The position numbers and the translations under genes are program-made. From Acinetobacter celticus (lineage in GTDB: Bacteria; Pseudomonadota; Gammaproteobacteria; Pseudomonadales; Moraxellaceae), in the NCBI RefSeq assembly GCF_001707755.1, contig NZ_MBDL01000011.1:62001-126000 (forward strand): DNA of 64,000 bases, written 5' to 3'. The notes beneath the pieces are model-generated. The model did no database searches and was not told where the DNA came from. It saw only the letters and a program-made list of their open reading frames with translations. Positions 17,550-26,420 of this stretch are shown one piece after another. Position 1 is the stretch's first letter; every line of letters begins with the position of its first letter.

Positions 17550-17617
17550 ATCTAACCCATGTTTTTTTAAGTGCGGTGCATGTCCCTAAGTATGCTTCAA
17601 ATTTGTGACAATTTCAT

Positions 17618-17646
17618 AAAAAAGCCTAGAAATTTAGGCTTTTTTA
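17618..17646. terminator. intrinsic terminator of mtgA
   Basis: AAAAAAGCCTA (17618-17628) and TAGGCTTTTTT (17635-17645) form an 11-bp stem with T runs on both strands. It lies between the mtgA stop and the ppk start. Confidence 0.88.
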
Positions 17647-17673
17647 TTCAAGATACAAGGCCACTCAAATATA

Positions 17674-18348
17674 TTAAGGAATATGGCTATAGCGCATATA
17701 TTTTTGAATCATACGTTTACGATATTGCAATTTTCGGTCATCACGATGATCTTGATAATACTTTGGATTCGGTAATAGTGCAGCCAAAAATGCCGCTTGT
17801 TCACGACTTAAACTGCGTGAACTTTTGCCAAAATAATGCTGTGTAGCCGCTTCAACGCCATAAATATTGTCGCCAAATTCAACCGAGTTTAAATATACTT
17901 CCAAAATGCGTTGTTTGGACCACATGCGTTCCATCATCCACGTTGCTACCGCTTCTTGGCCTTTACGTATAAATGAACGCTTATTGTATAAAAACAAGTT
18001 CTTTGCTAATTGCTGTGAAATCGTAGAACCACCAGCCACAACTTTGCCTTTGTCTTTATTGCGCTCTAAAGCAAACTGCATCCCTGCCCAATCAAAACCA
18101 TGGTGTTGTAAAAACTTGGCATCTTCAGCCGCCACAACCGCCTGTTTCATATAGTCACTGATTTGGTCGTAATCACGCCATTGGTGTTTTATGGATTGAG
18201 AAGGCGCTGACCAATAATCCAAGCGCATCATCATCGTGGTATCGACAGGATGCGTCCGCCACCATGCTAAACTGGCAAAGATCCACAATTGCACCAAAAG
18301 CACGAAACTAAGCAGAATAAGTAGCGTGCGGGCAAGAAAGGCTTTCAT
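17674..18348 (-). CDS. mtgA: monofunctional peptidoglycan glycosyltransferase
   Basis: This 224-residue family GT51 enzyme polymerises lipid II into glycan strands without a transpeptidase domain. An N-terminal membrane anchor ([17 protein letters not shown]) leads into the glycosyltransferase domain. The catalytic Glu lies in [17 protein letters not shown]. The second motif is [15 protein letters not shown] and the third [10 protein letters not shown], then [15 protein letters not shown]. The length matches E. coli MtgA. It is divergent from the rhomboid gene at 18427. Confidence 0.95.
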   Translation of the reverse strand: MKAFLARTLLILLSFVLLVQLWIFASLAWWRTHPVDTTMMMRLDYWSAPSQSIKHQWRDYDQISDYMKQAVVAAEDAKFLQHHGFDWAGMQFALERNKDKGKVVAGGSTISQQLAKNLFLYNKRSFIRKGQEAVATWMMERMWSKQRILEVYLNSVEFGDNIYGVEAATQHYFGKSSRSLSREQAAFLAALLPNPKYYQDHRDDRKLQYRKRMIQKYMRYSHIP

Positions 18349-18426
18349 GTCAGTCGGATGCTCCTGAAAATTTCATTTTTCGTGTTAAGCTTGTTATTAA
18401 ACGAATAATCAACGCAAAAGAATAGC

Positions 18427-19245
18427 ATGTCTAAACTTTACCCACCGCAAGTAAACACGTCTAAACTTGAAATTCACCTTTGGTGGTTCACCGCCCTGCT
18501 CATTGCCATTAATGTTGGGCTATTCGCTTGGCAAGTGTTGCATGGCATGGACATCAGTAATCCAAGCACAATTGATGCAATTCGCTGGGGTGCTGATTAT
18601 GCACCTTTAAGCTTTTTAGCGGAACCCGCGCGCTTATTTACCAGTATGTTTTTTCACTTTGGCTTGATTCATTTAATGCTCAATATGTGGGCATTATATA
18701 TTTTCGGCAGTATTGCGGAACAAATGTTGGGTCGCGTTTATTTTATTGGCCTATATTTTTTAGCAGGTATTAGTGGCTCATTGCTTAGTGGTTATGTATC
18801 CATTCAAGACAGCTATGAACTGCTTCGCATCGGTGAAGCCAACCGTGCATTATTACCAAGTGTCGGTGCTGGTGCTTCCGGTGCAGTTATGGGAATTGGT
18901 GCAGCGCTCACAATTTTATCGCTTTTTCCGGTATTGCCCCAACAACGTTTTTTATTGGATAAAAGAACCTTAGTCAGTGTAATGGCCATTAACTTGGTCA
19001 TGGGCTTTATGATCAGTGGCATTAACAATGCTGCCCATATTGGGGGCATGCTGATGGGCGCATTTTTAGCGACCACATGGTATTTCGGACAAAAAATACA
19101 ACGTGGCGTTGTGGTTAATCTAGCGAGCCTGCTGCTTGGACTGGCGATCTGCTGGTTCATCTATCAATACTGTCTATCACTGGTGGTCTATGTCACACCG
19201 CTGTGGCAAGAACTCATTCAGTGGATGCCAAATACAACAAGTTAA
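18427..19245 (+). CDS. rhomboid family intramembrane serine protease
   Basis: The product is 272 residues with six or seven hydrophobic segments. The catalytic Ser151 lies in the GxSG motif (GAGASGAVMG) and the catalytic His204 in NNAAHIGGMLMG. The HFGLIHLMLNMWALYIFG segment is the L1/TM2 region with the conserved His-Asn. It cleaves membrane-spanning substrates within the bilayer; the substrates are unknown. A second, shorter rhomboid is at 29437, so the organism has at least two. Confidence 0.92.
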   Translation: MSKLYPPQVNTSKLEIHLWWFTALLIAINVGLFAWQVLHGMDISNPSTIDAIRWGADYAPLSFLAEPARLFTSMFFHFGLIHLMLNMWALYIFGSIAEQMLGRVYFIGLYFLAGISGSLLSGYVSIQDSYELLRIGEANRALLPSVGAGASGAVMGIGAALTILSLFPVLPQQRFLLDKRTLVSVMAINLVMGFMISGINNAAHIGGMLMGAFLATTWYFGQKIQRGVVVNLASLLLGLAICWFIYQYCLSLVVYVTPLWQELIQWMPNTTS

Positions 19246-19257
19246 TGCATTAAAGTA

Positions 19258-19281
19258 GAGATGAATCTATTGATTCATCTC
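19258..19281. terminator. hairpin between rhomboid gene and ybbP
   Basis: GAGATGAATC (19258-19267) and GATTCATCTC (19272-19281) form ten perfect pairs around TATT. The hairpin overlaps the last codons of ybbP. T runs are weak, so its terminator role is tentative. Confidence 0.45.
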
Positions 19282-21747
19282 CCTTAAACTTTGCAACGGT
19301 GGAATATCACTTAAATAACTGAGTCGATAGCGCCCAATCAGCGCACAGACCACGGTCATTAACACGGGTAAAATCAGCCAAATCTCCCAGTGGGGTTGAA
19401 TGATTAAATCCATTTTATAGCTGGCAATAGCACTAATCACTTCTGCAAATAAGCAAGAAACTACACCTGCAATCAGCCCTATAAAACCAATTTCCATACT
19501 CAGCATGCGTTTCAGTTTTTGTTTAGAACTGCCAAATGAGCGTAATAATGCCACTTCACGTTTACGTTCGTCCATGAGTAAATTGAGACAAGCCACCAAA
19601 ACTAAAATGCCAGACAGCGCCACCAATACCGCTAAAATCGTCACAATTTGCACCAGTAAACTTACAATGCGTTTAATTTCATCTAAAATTAAACTGACAT
19701 CAATAAATACCGTATTGGAAAACTGCTGAATCAACTCAATAAGTTTGAGCTTTTCTGCATCTGGTACATAAAAACTCCCTAAATAACTGCCAGCATTTTC
19801 ATCCATGCTATGCGGTGAAAAAATAAAGAAGAAGTTTGGACTAAAACTTTCCCATTCCACACTACGTAAATTCACCACTTTGGCCTGTAATAGCCCTTCA
19901 GGCAAGCTAAAGGTCAGACGATCCCCAATTTTAATGCCCAATTCGGTCGCTGTTTTTGCTTCAACCGAAACTTCTCCAGATTGGCTAAAGGTTGCTGTAC
20001 CACTGATAATTTTATTATCGGTCGGATACGTGGTCGATTGGGTTAAATTTAATTCACGACGCAACGAATTATTCTGTTGTACCAACTGCGCTGAAAATGG
20101 CTGATCATTTTTTGCAACTAAACGCCCACGAATGTTGGGATATAACGGCGTACCCTTCCATTGATGTGCTTCCAACTGCTGTTTAAACTCAGGCATATCA
20201 AAAGGGGGCAAACCATATACAAATTGGTTCGGCGTTCCTGCTGGCAATTGTTGCTGCCAACGCTCTAATAAGTCAGTTCGTAACACCGCCAAAACAGTAA
20301 TAAGGCTTAAACCTAAAGCCAAGGCAGTTATTTGAAATGCAGTTTGATACGGTGTGCGCACATAAGCAGAAATACCTGATTTTAAGTTTCGAATAAATTT
20401 CAGTAAGGCCCAAACTACAAAATACAAAATCAGGCACAGCCCAATAATCGCCCCCATCACCCATGCCGTAAGTACTAAATTTTCTGTTAATACCGCACTA
20501 AAAAAGACCAAACTCGCTGTTCCTGCCAGTAGCATCCACAACATCGATTTAACCGATTTTTCTTGCTGACGAATAACGCGAATCGGCGGTGTATTTAACA
20601 ATTGCCACAAGCTTGGCAAAACAAAACCCAACAAAACCACGGCGCTGGTCAGCATGGCAATCGGCAATGGCCCAAACAACATGGCACTGGCAGAAAATTG
20701 CACATCTAAATGTGGAATCAATTGCAACATCAGTTGTAATAAAGCAAAACCTAAACCGATACCAAAAACACTGCCAATGAACATCGCAATTGCAAAAACA
20801 GTGGCTAACAGCGCCAAATACGCCCACAAAATTTGCTGTTTAGATGCGCCGATGCACCGCATTAAAGCAATATGATCTTGATTTTGCTGTACATAACGCT
20901 GACTGGTAAGCGCAATGGCGATACCACACAATAAAATGGTCAAAATATTGGCCAATTGTAAAAAAGTATCCAAATTGGCAATCGGTTTCATCAGGCGTGT
21001 ATTGCCTTCACTGGCATTTCGAAGACGTAAACTGCTTTGTTCATCAAGCACTTGATCATTCACAAGTTTGTTTTTTGCTTCAGGATGCTGAATTTGCTTA
21101 AAGTGTTGTTCAAATTGCTGAATGTTCTTAGCACTTCCTGCCATTAATAAACGATATTCAATACGACTACCGGTTTGTACGGCATTGGTTTTGGCAACAT
21201 CTTGTTTAGAGATAATCACTGTCGGAGAAAACCCACTAAAACCGAGTTCCTGATTCGAATCATGGTCAATTTTTGCAGTGACTTTAAACCGACCATCGGC
21301 AATATTCAGTGCATCCCCGATTTTAACCTTTAATAAATCCATTGCACGCTGACTCAGCCAAACGTCTCCAGATTGAATCTGCGGAGCATCGGGGATAACG
21401 CGAAGCGCTCCACGTAGCGGAAATGAAGCATCAATGGCTTTCACATTCACCATGACAAACTGATCTGTTGTATGTGCCATTGAACCAAACATGGTAACTT
21501 CAGATTGTTGAAGACCCAGCGTATTGGCTTGATCTTTCCAACGCTGTTCGATGGGTGCATTGTCACTCAGTACCAAATCACCTGCCAACATTTCAGCGGC
21601 CTGTAAAGCCACTGCATTTTGGATCTGCTCATTGCTAAACTTTAATGCTGTGGTGGCACTAATGGCTAAAATCAAAGCAATCAATAGCAAATAAACCCCA
21701 GTACTTTTAAAGCTTTGCGTCAGTAAGGGACGAAATAATCTGTTCAT
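19267..21747 (-). CDS. ybbP: ABC transporter permease, YbbP/FtsX family
   Basis: From the ATG at 21747 the product is about 826 residues. It has an N-terminal helix (TGVYLLLIALILAISATTAL), a large periplasmic domain, and two FtsX-type permease blocks (around residues 265-400 and 690-820), the YbbP arrangement of about ten membrane helices. The end of ybbA overlaps its ribosome region and the two are separated by one base, so they are translationally coupled. E. coli YbbAP is implicated in envelope lipid or hydrophobic compound handling beside TesA; the substrate here is unknown. Confidence 0.92.
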   Translation of the reverse strand: MNRLFRPLLTQSFKSTGVYLLLIALILAISATTALKFSNEQIQNAVALQAAEMLAGDLVLSDNAPIEQRWKDQANTLGLQQSEVTMFGSMAHTTDQFVMVNVKAIDASFPLRGALRVIPDAPQIQSGDVWLSQRAMDLLKVKIGDALNIADGRFKVTAKIDHDSNQELGFSGFSPTVIISKQDVAKTNAVQTGSRIEYRLLMAGSAKNIQQFEQHFKQIQHPEAKNKLVNDQVLDEQSSLRLRNASEGNTRLMKPIANLDTFLQLANILTILLCGIAIALTSQRYVQQNQDHIALMRCIGASKQQILWAYLALLATVFAIAMFIGSVFGIGLGFALLQLMLQLIPHLDVQFSASAMLFGPLPIAMLTSAVVLLGFVLPSLWQLLNTPPIRVIRQQEKSVKSMLWMLLAGTASLVFFSAVLTENLVLTAWVMGAIIGLCLILYFVVWALLKFIRNLKSGISAYVRTPYQTAFQITALALGLSLITVLAVLRTDLLERWQQQLPAGTPNQFVYGLPPFDMPEFKQQLEAHQWKGTPLYPNIRGRLVAKNDQPFSAQLVQQNNSLRRELNLTQSTTYPTDNKIISGTATFSQSGEVSVEAKTATELGIKIGDRLTFSLPEGLLQAKVVNLRSVEWESFSPNFFFIFSPHSMDENAGSYLGSFYVPDAEKLKLIELIQQFSNTVFIDVSLILDEIKRIVSLLVQIVTILAVLVALSGILVLVACLNLLMDERKREVALLRSFGSSKQKLKRMLSMEIGFIGLIAGVVSCLFAEVISAIASYKMDLIIQPHWEIWLILPVLMTVVCALIGRYRLSYLSDIPPLQSLREMNQ

Positions 21748-21748
21748 T

Positions 21749-22474
21749 TCACCCGCCTCGCAAATGTTCAATCAGCTGACCATCGACTAATTCATAATGG
21801 CGCTGGCACTGGGCCGCCAATTGAGGGTCATGCGTGACTAAAATCAGTGTTGTGCCCAACTCACGGTTCAACTGAAACAATAACTGTTCAATTTCCTTAC
21901 CCGTCGCACCATCCAAATTTCCTGTCGGTTCATCGGCAAAAATAATCTGAGGTTCACTGATTAACGCACGGGCAATCGCAACTCGTTGTTGTTCACCGCC
22001 CGATAAAACTTTGGGTGTTTGCGAAGCTTGTTGTTCTAAGCCAACTTTTGCCAATAAATCTAGAGCTTTTTGCTCTGCCTGTGCATAGTTAAAATGTGGA
22101 TGTAAGCGTAAAGGCAACATCACATTTTCTAGTGCCGTCAAATGTGGTAGCAATTGAAAAGACTGAAAAACAAAGCCAATATGTTTTAAGCGCACATGCG
22201 CACGCTGTTCTTCATTCAATTGTTCAATTGCTTCGCCACAGAGCTGTAAGTGCCCTGCACTGGCCTGATCTAGTGTAGCCAAAATACCCAACAAGGTTGA
22301 CTTGCCTGAACCAGAGCGCCCTGTAATGGCGACTTGTTCTCCTGCGTAAATATCGAGGTTTAAATTCTCAAAAATAATCAGTTCTTTGTGCGCAAGTTTT
22401 ATCTTTTGTGTCAATTGCTGTGCAGAAATAATGGCGTGTGTCATGATGGACGGATTAGTCGAAAATTGGCTCAT
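21749..22474 (-). CDS. ybbA: ABC transporter ATP-binding protein, YbbA type
   Basis: This 241-residue ATPase belongs to the LolD/MacB-like class that works with FtsX-type permeases. The Walker A motif is GRSGSGKST, the Q-loop is FVFQSFQLLPHLTALENV, the signature is LSGGEQQRVAIARAL, and Walker B is IIFADEPTGNLDG. The start at 22474 has AGGAAAA just upstream; a start at 22444 lacks one. It is co-transcribed with ybbP and divergent from tesA with 46 bases between, the same arrangement as in E. coli. Confidence 0.94.
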   Translation of the reverse strand: MSQFSTNPSIMTHAIISAQQLTQKIKLAHKELIIFENLNLDIYAGEQVAITGRSGSGKSTLLGILATLDQASAGHLQLCGEAIEQLNEEQRAHVRLKHIGFVFQSFQLLPHLTALENVMLPLRLHPHFNYAQAEQKALDLLAKVGLEQQASQTPKVLSGGEQQRVAIARALISEPQIIFADEPTGNLDGATGKEIEQLLFQLNRELGTTLILVTHDPQLAAQCQRHYELVDGQLIEHLRGG

Positions 22475-22520
22475 ATTTTTCCTATCTTTAGGCCTATAGC
22501 AGGATCTTAAGCAGAACCTT

Positions 22521-23150
22521 ATGCAAAATCACAATCAGAAATTGGGTGTCATTCTTAGCGCGTTCATCGTTATGTTCAGTCTGAGCCCCATGCTCGTTTC
22601 TGCCAAAACCATTATGATTGTTGGCGATAGCTTAAGTGCAGGCTACGGTATACAGCCTCAACAAGGTTGGGTTTATCTGTTACAAAAACGCCTAGACCAA
22701 CAGTATCCGAAACAACATAAAGTGGTCAATGCAAGTGTCAGTGGTGAAACCACCAGTGGTGCCTTAGCGCGTCTACCTAAACTGCTACAAACACACAAGC
22801 CACAAATTGTGGTAATTGAATTAGGTGGCAATGATGGCTTACGTGGGCAACCACCACAAATGATTCAGAAAAATTTAGGACAGTTGGTTCAAATAAGCCA
22901 ACAAGCCAAAGCGCAAGTCATTATCTTTGGGATGAAAATTCCGCCAAATTATGGTACAGCATATAGCAAAGCCTTTGAAAATAATTACAAAATGGTCAGC
23001 CAGCAGTACAAAGTCAAACTCTTGCCTTTCTTTTTAGAAGGTGTCGCAGGTAAAAAAGATCTGGTTCAAAATGATCAAATTCACCCCAATGCCAAAGCAC
23101 AACCAATTTTATTAAATACGGCTTATCCTTATATAAAAAGCAGTTTATAA
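22521..23150 (+). CDS. tesA: arylesterase / acyl-CoA thioesterase I, SGNH hydrolase
   Basis: The product is 209 residues with a cleavable signal peptide (hydrophobic core to about residue 26, cleavage near LVSA-KT), so it is periplasmic. The SGNH blocks are GDSLSAGYG (nucleophile Ser), VSGETTSGA, ELGGNDGLRG and DQIHPNAKAQ (Asp and His). Homologues hydrolyse long-chain acyl thioesters and esters, also called protease I or lysophospholipase L1. Sharing a promoter region with ybbAP suggests linked roles at the envelope. Confidence 0.94.
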   Translation: MQNHNQKLGVILSAFIVMFSLSPMLVSAKTIMIVGDSLSAGYGIQPQQGWVYLLQKRLDQQYPKQHKVVNASVSGETTSGALARLPKLLQTHKPQIVVIELGGNDGLRGQPPQMIQKNLGQLVQISQQAKAQVIIFGMKIPPNYGTAYSKAFENNYKMVSQQYKVKLLPFFLEGVAGKKDLVQNDQIHPNAKAQPILLNTAYPYIKSSL

Positions 23151-23152
23151 AC

Positions 23153-23184
23153 AAAAAAGGCGCTTTATAAAAAAGCGCCTTTTA
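23153..23184. terminator. bidirectional terminator, tesA / carbonic anhydrase
   Basis: AAAAGGCGCTTT and AAAGCGCCTTTT pair around a short A/T loop with T runs on both strands, between convergent genes. Confidence 0.9.
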
Positions 23185-23215
23185 AAATGCATACGAATGT
23201 ATTTACATATTTTAC

Positions 23216-23830
23216 TTAAAAATCATAAAAAGTTACTTCGCCCGTTTCTAGCGAATATTCTGCACCAACCACTTTTAATTTGCCTTGAGCAATAAGATTT
23301 TCAAGCACCGCTGAACCATGACGCAGTTGATTCACAGAAGCAAAAACATTGGAACGCACGGCATGAACAGATAATTTTTCTAAATCATCTTTTAGTTCAG
23401 TTTGCATTAAAATTTCAACCGATGGACGGACTCGGTTCACAATCGACATTAAGTTTGCAGATGGAGGTGATGTCGGGTTCATCAATGCTTCAATGGTTGA
23501 GTGAATTGCACCACAATGGGTATGACCCAAGACCACCACAACAGGACAACCAAAACTGTCTGCTGCAAATTCCACGCTACCCACTTGTGATGGTGCGACA
23601 ATATTGCCTGCGACCCGAATCACAAATAAGTCACCTAAACCTTGGTCAAAAACCATTTCTGCAGGTACACGTGAATCTGAACAACCCAATACAATAGCAA
23701 ATGGTTCTTGGCTGTCAGCCAGTTCTGCACGTTGCTGATGCGTCAAAAGCGTAAGATGTTTAGTTTGACCATTAACAAAACGTTCATTCCCGTTTTTTAA
23801 ACGATCTAAAGCTTCTTCTGCCGTTAGCAT
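23216..23830 (-). CDS. can: beta-class carbonic anhydrase
   Basis: This 204-residue zinc enzyme interconverts CO2 and bicarbonate in the cytoplasm. The zinc ligands are Cys50 (GCSDSRVPAE, with Asp52 and Arg54 as the catalytic pair), His103 and Cys106 (GHTHCGAI). The RVAGNIVAP segment is the conserved substrate-site loop. The length and motifs match the short bacterial beta-class branch. It converges with tesA and nothing is co-oriented nearby, so it is probably monocistronic. Confidence 0.95.
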   Translation of the reverse strand: MLTAEEALDRLKNGNERFVNGQTKHLTLLTHQQRAELADSQEPFAIVLGCSDSRVPAEMVFDQGLGDLFVIRVAGNIVAPSQVGSVEFAADSFGCPVVVVLGHTHCGAIHSTIEALMNPTSPPSANLMSIVNRVRPSVEILMQTELKDDLEKLSVHAVRSNVFASVNQLRHGSAVLENLIAQGKLKVVGAEYSLETGEVTFYDF

Positions 23831-24295
23831 GTTCTTCTACCCTGATTTGAAGTCCTGATATTTTAATCCTCTAACTATTGAATGTCACTTGCAAAAACAA
23901 TAGTGATTTCTTTTTTCTAAAGCTGTAGTGTCCCATAACCAGTATTTTGCAGACTGTTTTTCAATCAATAGCTACTTAAAATAATTTAGCCAGCAACACA
24001 TTGTACAATTTACGTCACTTAAATTAGACTAAGTTTTCGGGGAACCGCCTAAAAAACGATATAAAATGCCAATGCTTTAAACTTTTATAATAAAAAATAA
24101 GATATTTTTTACGACACAGTTCACATTTATAATCGACATGACTACCCCATTCAAACAAGCTGAAGGTGACAAACTACACTTTTGAACTACAATATCTTCA
24201 GGAGTTATTGCTGTTAAACCTCAGGGCTAATTCAGATAATTTTTAAATCAATGTAATAACAAATTAAAGCCGTTTTTTAGGGGTCATCTCTGTCA
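23831..24295. other. intergenic region, carbonic anhydrase / lipase
   Basis: These 465 bases lie between divergent genes. I see no ORF and no strong repeat. The lipase-like gene has AGGGG (about 24279-24283) as a distant ribosome site. Confidence 0.4.
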
Positions 24296-25330
24296 ATGAA
24301 AGGATTACATTCGACAATCTGCTACATACTCAAATTAGGTTGTCTCAGTGGCCTATTAATGGTTGGCCTACCCAGTTTTGCGGCCAACAATACGCAATCG
24401 ACAAGTATTACACCGCCCATTTTACAAAATTATTTAATTCAAGAACGTAAAATAGCGGGCCTGACCACAAAAACCGTACAAGTTGGTAAAGTGACATGGA
24501 GCTACAATGAAGGCGGGTCACGGGCCAATCCTTCAATTTTACTGATTCATGGTCTGGCTGGTAATCGAGATAACTGGAACCGTGTTGCCCATTTTCTAAC
24601 CCCTTATTATCATGTGATCATTCCAGATTTACCTAGCAATGGTGACACCAAAGTTCCGGTCAATTTTGACAATTCTGTCCCGAATGTTACCGACCAACTA
24701 CGCCAATTTGCCGAAAAAATTGACATCGAAGATAAACTGAATATTGCAGGGCATTCACTGGGTGGCTCTATTGCTACGGTTTATGCTGCGCAATATCCAT
24801 TTGATACACAAAGCCTTTTCTTACTCAATAGCGCTGGCATTTATCGGCATGCGGCTACACCCTATACAAAAAATCCGTATTCATTAAAACAGCTGATCGT
24901 TTCTAAACCTGGGGATTTAGATGAAGTGATGCATCAATTGATGCAAAATCCGCCTGTTTTGCCATTTAAACTGAAACAAGCTCAAGAAAAACAGCTCATT
25001 TCACAGGCAGATCAAACCAGTAAAATGATTGATCAAGTGATTACTATGAATCGTATTTATACGCCAGATAGTTTTGCCCGCCTAACTAAATCGGTGGAAG
25101 CTCCTACACTCATTCTTTGGGGAAAACAGGATAAAATTATTAATGTTGCGGCCGCAAATGAATTAAAATCTTTGTTGAAACGGGCTGAAGCTCCTGTCAT
25201 TCTTAATAATGTTGGCCATATGCCATTACTTGAAGCAGAGCAAGAAGTTGCTGATCACTATCTGCCCTTTCTTGCCAAAAGCCAAAAGTTTAAGAATCCG
25301 CTAACCGATAGACTTATACCTTTAAACTAA
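24296..25330 (+). CDS. secreted alpha/beta hydrolase, lipase-like
   Basis: The product is 344 residues with a signal peptide (LGCLSGLLMVGLPSFAANN), so it is exported. ILLIHGLAGNRDNW is the oxyanion region, IAGHSLGGSIATVYA the nucleophile elbow, LILWGKQDKIINV the acid and NVGHMPLLEAE the His. It resembles the Moraxella/Psychrobacter Lip family of cold-active triacylglycerol lipases (bacterial lipase family V), which I infer from motif spacing rather than a search. A cytoplasmic 333-residue protein of unknown function follows 40 bases later, probably in the same operon. Confidence 0.82.
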   Translation: MKGLHSTICYILKLGCLSGLLMVGLPSFAANNTQSTSITPPILQNYLIQERKIAGLTTKTVQVGKVTWSYNEGGSRANPSILLIHGLAGNRDNWNRVAHFLTPYYHVIIPDLPSNGDTKVPVNFDNSVPNVTDQLRQFAEKIDIEDKLNIAGHSLGGSIATVYAAQYPFDTQSLFLLNSAGIYRHAATPYTKNPYSLKQLIVSKPGDLDEVMHQLMQNPPVLPFKLKQAQEKQLISQADQTSKMIDQVITMNRIYTPDSFARLTKSVEAPTLILWGKQDKIINVAAANELKSLLKRAEAPVILNNVGHMPLLEAEQEVADHYLPFLAKSQKFKNPLTDRLIPLN

Positions 25331-25370
25331 TTCACCGCGTTTTCCAGCAAAGCCGGTTTCCAAGGACAGT

Positions 25371-26372
25371 ATGCAGAAGAATCCGATGCTTGAGCAACTG
25401 ATAGACGCTCATCTTAACTTTTTAGATCAGACGTTTGCTCAAACAGGCACTGTCCAAACTGAATTTTTAAATTTTTATCACTGGTTCAGAAAGCAGTCTT
25501 TACAGCAACTTTGGTCTTTTGAACAAATTAATACCCTCATTCAAAAGCAGATTTTACATACTCCTGCCAGCAATTTTTTAATTGACCAAATTGCTGAACA
25601 TATCAAATTTGCACTGATTCATTCTATCAATGACAGCACTAAAATTGCCGATATCATTCCCGTTCTAACCATTGATAAAATAGCCCAATATGTGGCGGGT
25701 AAAAGTGATCACCGTCAGCGCTTAATTAAAACAGTGGTCAACAGTCCTGCTTTCTCCGCCATGATTAGTCAGCTGATTCAGCACTCTATTCAGGACTATT
25801 TAGACAATTCGGTCATCGCAAAAAGTGTCCCCGGTGTATCCCGTTTTATGAAAATGGGCAAGTCCGTTTTGGAAAATGTCACCGATACCAATTTAGATGA
25901 TGCTATTGGCAAATATTTACAGAAGAATATTCTTAAACTCAGCCAAATGAGTGAAACGGTACTCAACCAGCATTTTGATGACCATAAGCTGTATCACTTT
26001 CAGGCCAACTTGTGGCATAAAATTAAAAATATGCCTGTTTCTGTACTAAAAAATTATATTGAAATACAGGATTTACCACAAACTGTCGGTATGGGTGCCG
26101 AAATTTGGGACTACATTCGCCAATCTGATTATTTAAAACAACAAGTCCATGATGGCGTTTATGCATGGTATATCCGCAATCAGGAGCGACCTTTTGACCT
26201 ACTACTCCGCGATTTAAATATTGATGAAGCACTGATTCAAAATGAGCTACAAAACTTATTGAATCCCATCATTCAGCAGATGATTAGCTCACAATATTTG
26301 CGTGAACGTGCCCGTGTACATTTAGCGCAGTTTTACTATTCTGAAGAAGCCCAAGCAATCTTAAAGCTCTAA
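25371..26372 (+). CDS. conserved-looking protein of unknown function downstream of the lipase
   Basis: The product is 333 residues, almost entirely helical by composition, with no signal peptide or membrane helix. Notable stretches are LIQHSIQDYLDNSVIAKSV and a repeated pattern of Leu/Ile every three to four residues. I do not recognise the family. It does not show the RxxFDY-type motif or N-terminal anchor of lipase foldases, although a gene right after a lipase invites that idea. Its spacing (40 bases) and strand suggest co-transcription with the lipase gene. Confidence 0.7.
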   Translation: MQKNPMLEQLIDAHLNFLDQTFAQTGTVQTEFLNFYHWFRKQSLQQLWSFEQINTLIQKQILHTPASNFLIDQIAEHIKFALIHSINDSTKIADIIPVLTIDKIAQYVAGKSDHRQRLIKTVVNSPAFSAMISQLIQHSIQDYLDNSVIAKSVPGVSRFMKMGKSVLENVTDTNLDDAIGKYLQKNILKLSQMSETVLNQHFDDHKLYHFQANLWHKIKNMPVSVLKNYIEIQDLPQTVGMGAEIWDYIRQSDYLKQQVHDGVYAWYIRNQERPFDLLLRDLNIDEALIQNELQNLLNPIIQQMISSQYLRERARVHLAQFYYSEEAQAILKL

Positions 26373-26383
26373 ATTAAAGATAA

Positions 26384-26411
26384 AAAAAGCCGCATCATGC
26401 GACTTTTTTTA
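26384..26411. terminator. bidirectional terminator
   Basis: AAAAAAGCCGCAT and ATGCGACTTTTTT pair with one bulged base. T runs occur on both strands, between the unknown protein and the TonB receptor gene. Confidence 0.85.
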
Positions 26412-26420
26412 TTATATGAA

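Noticed and set aside
17581..17617. Pho box upstream of ppk
   Set aside because: Only one half-site (TTGTCAC on the minus strand) is present and the partner at the right spacing is missing.
25371..26372. Lipase foldase (Lif) downstream of the lipase
   Set aside because: There is no N-terminal membrane anchor and no RxxFDY motif. The lipase also resembles family V lipases, which do not need a foldase.
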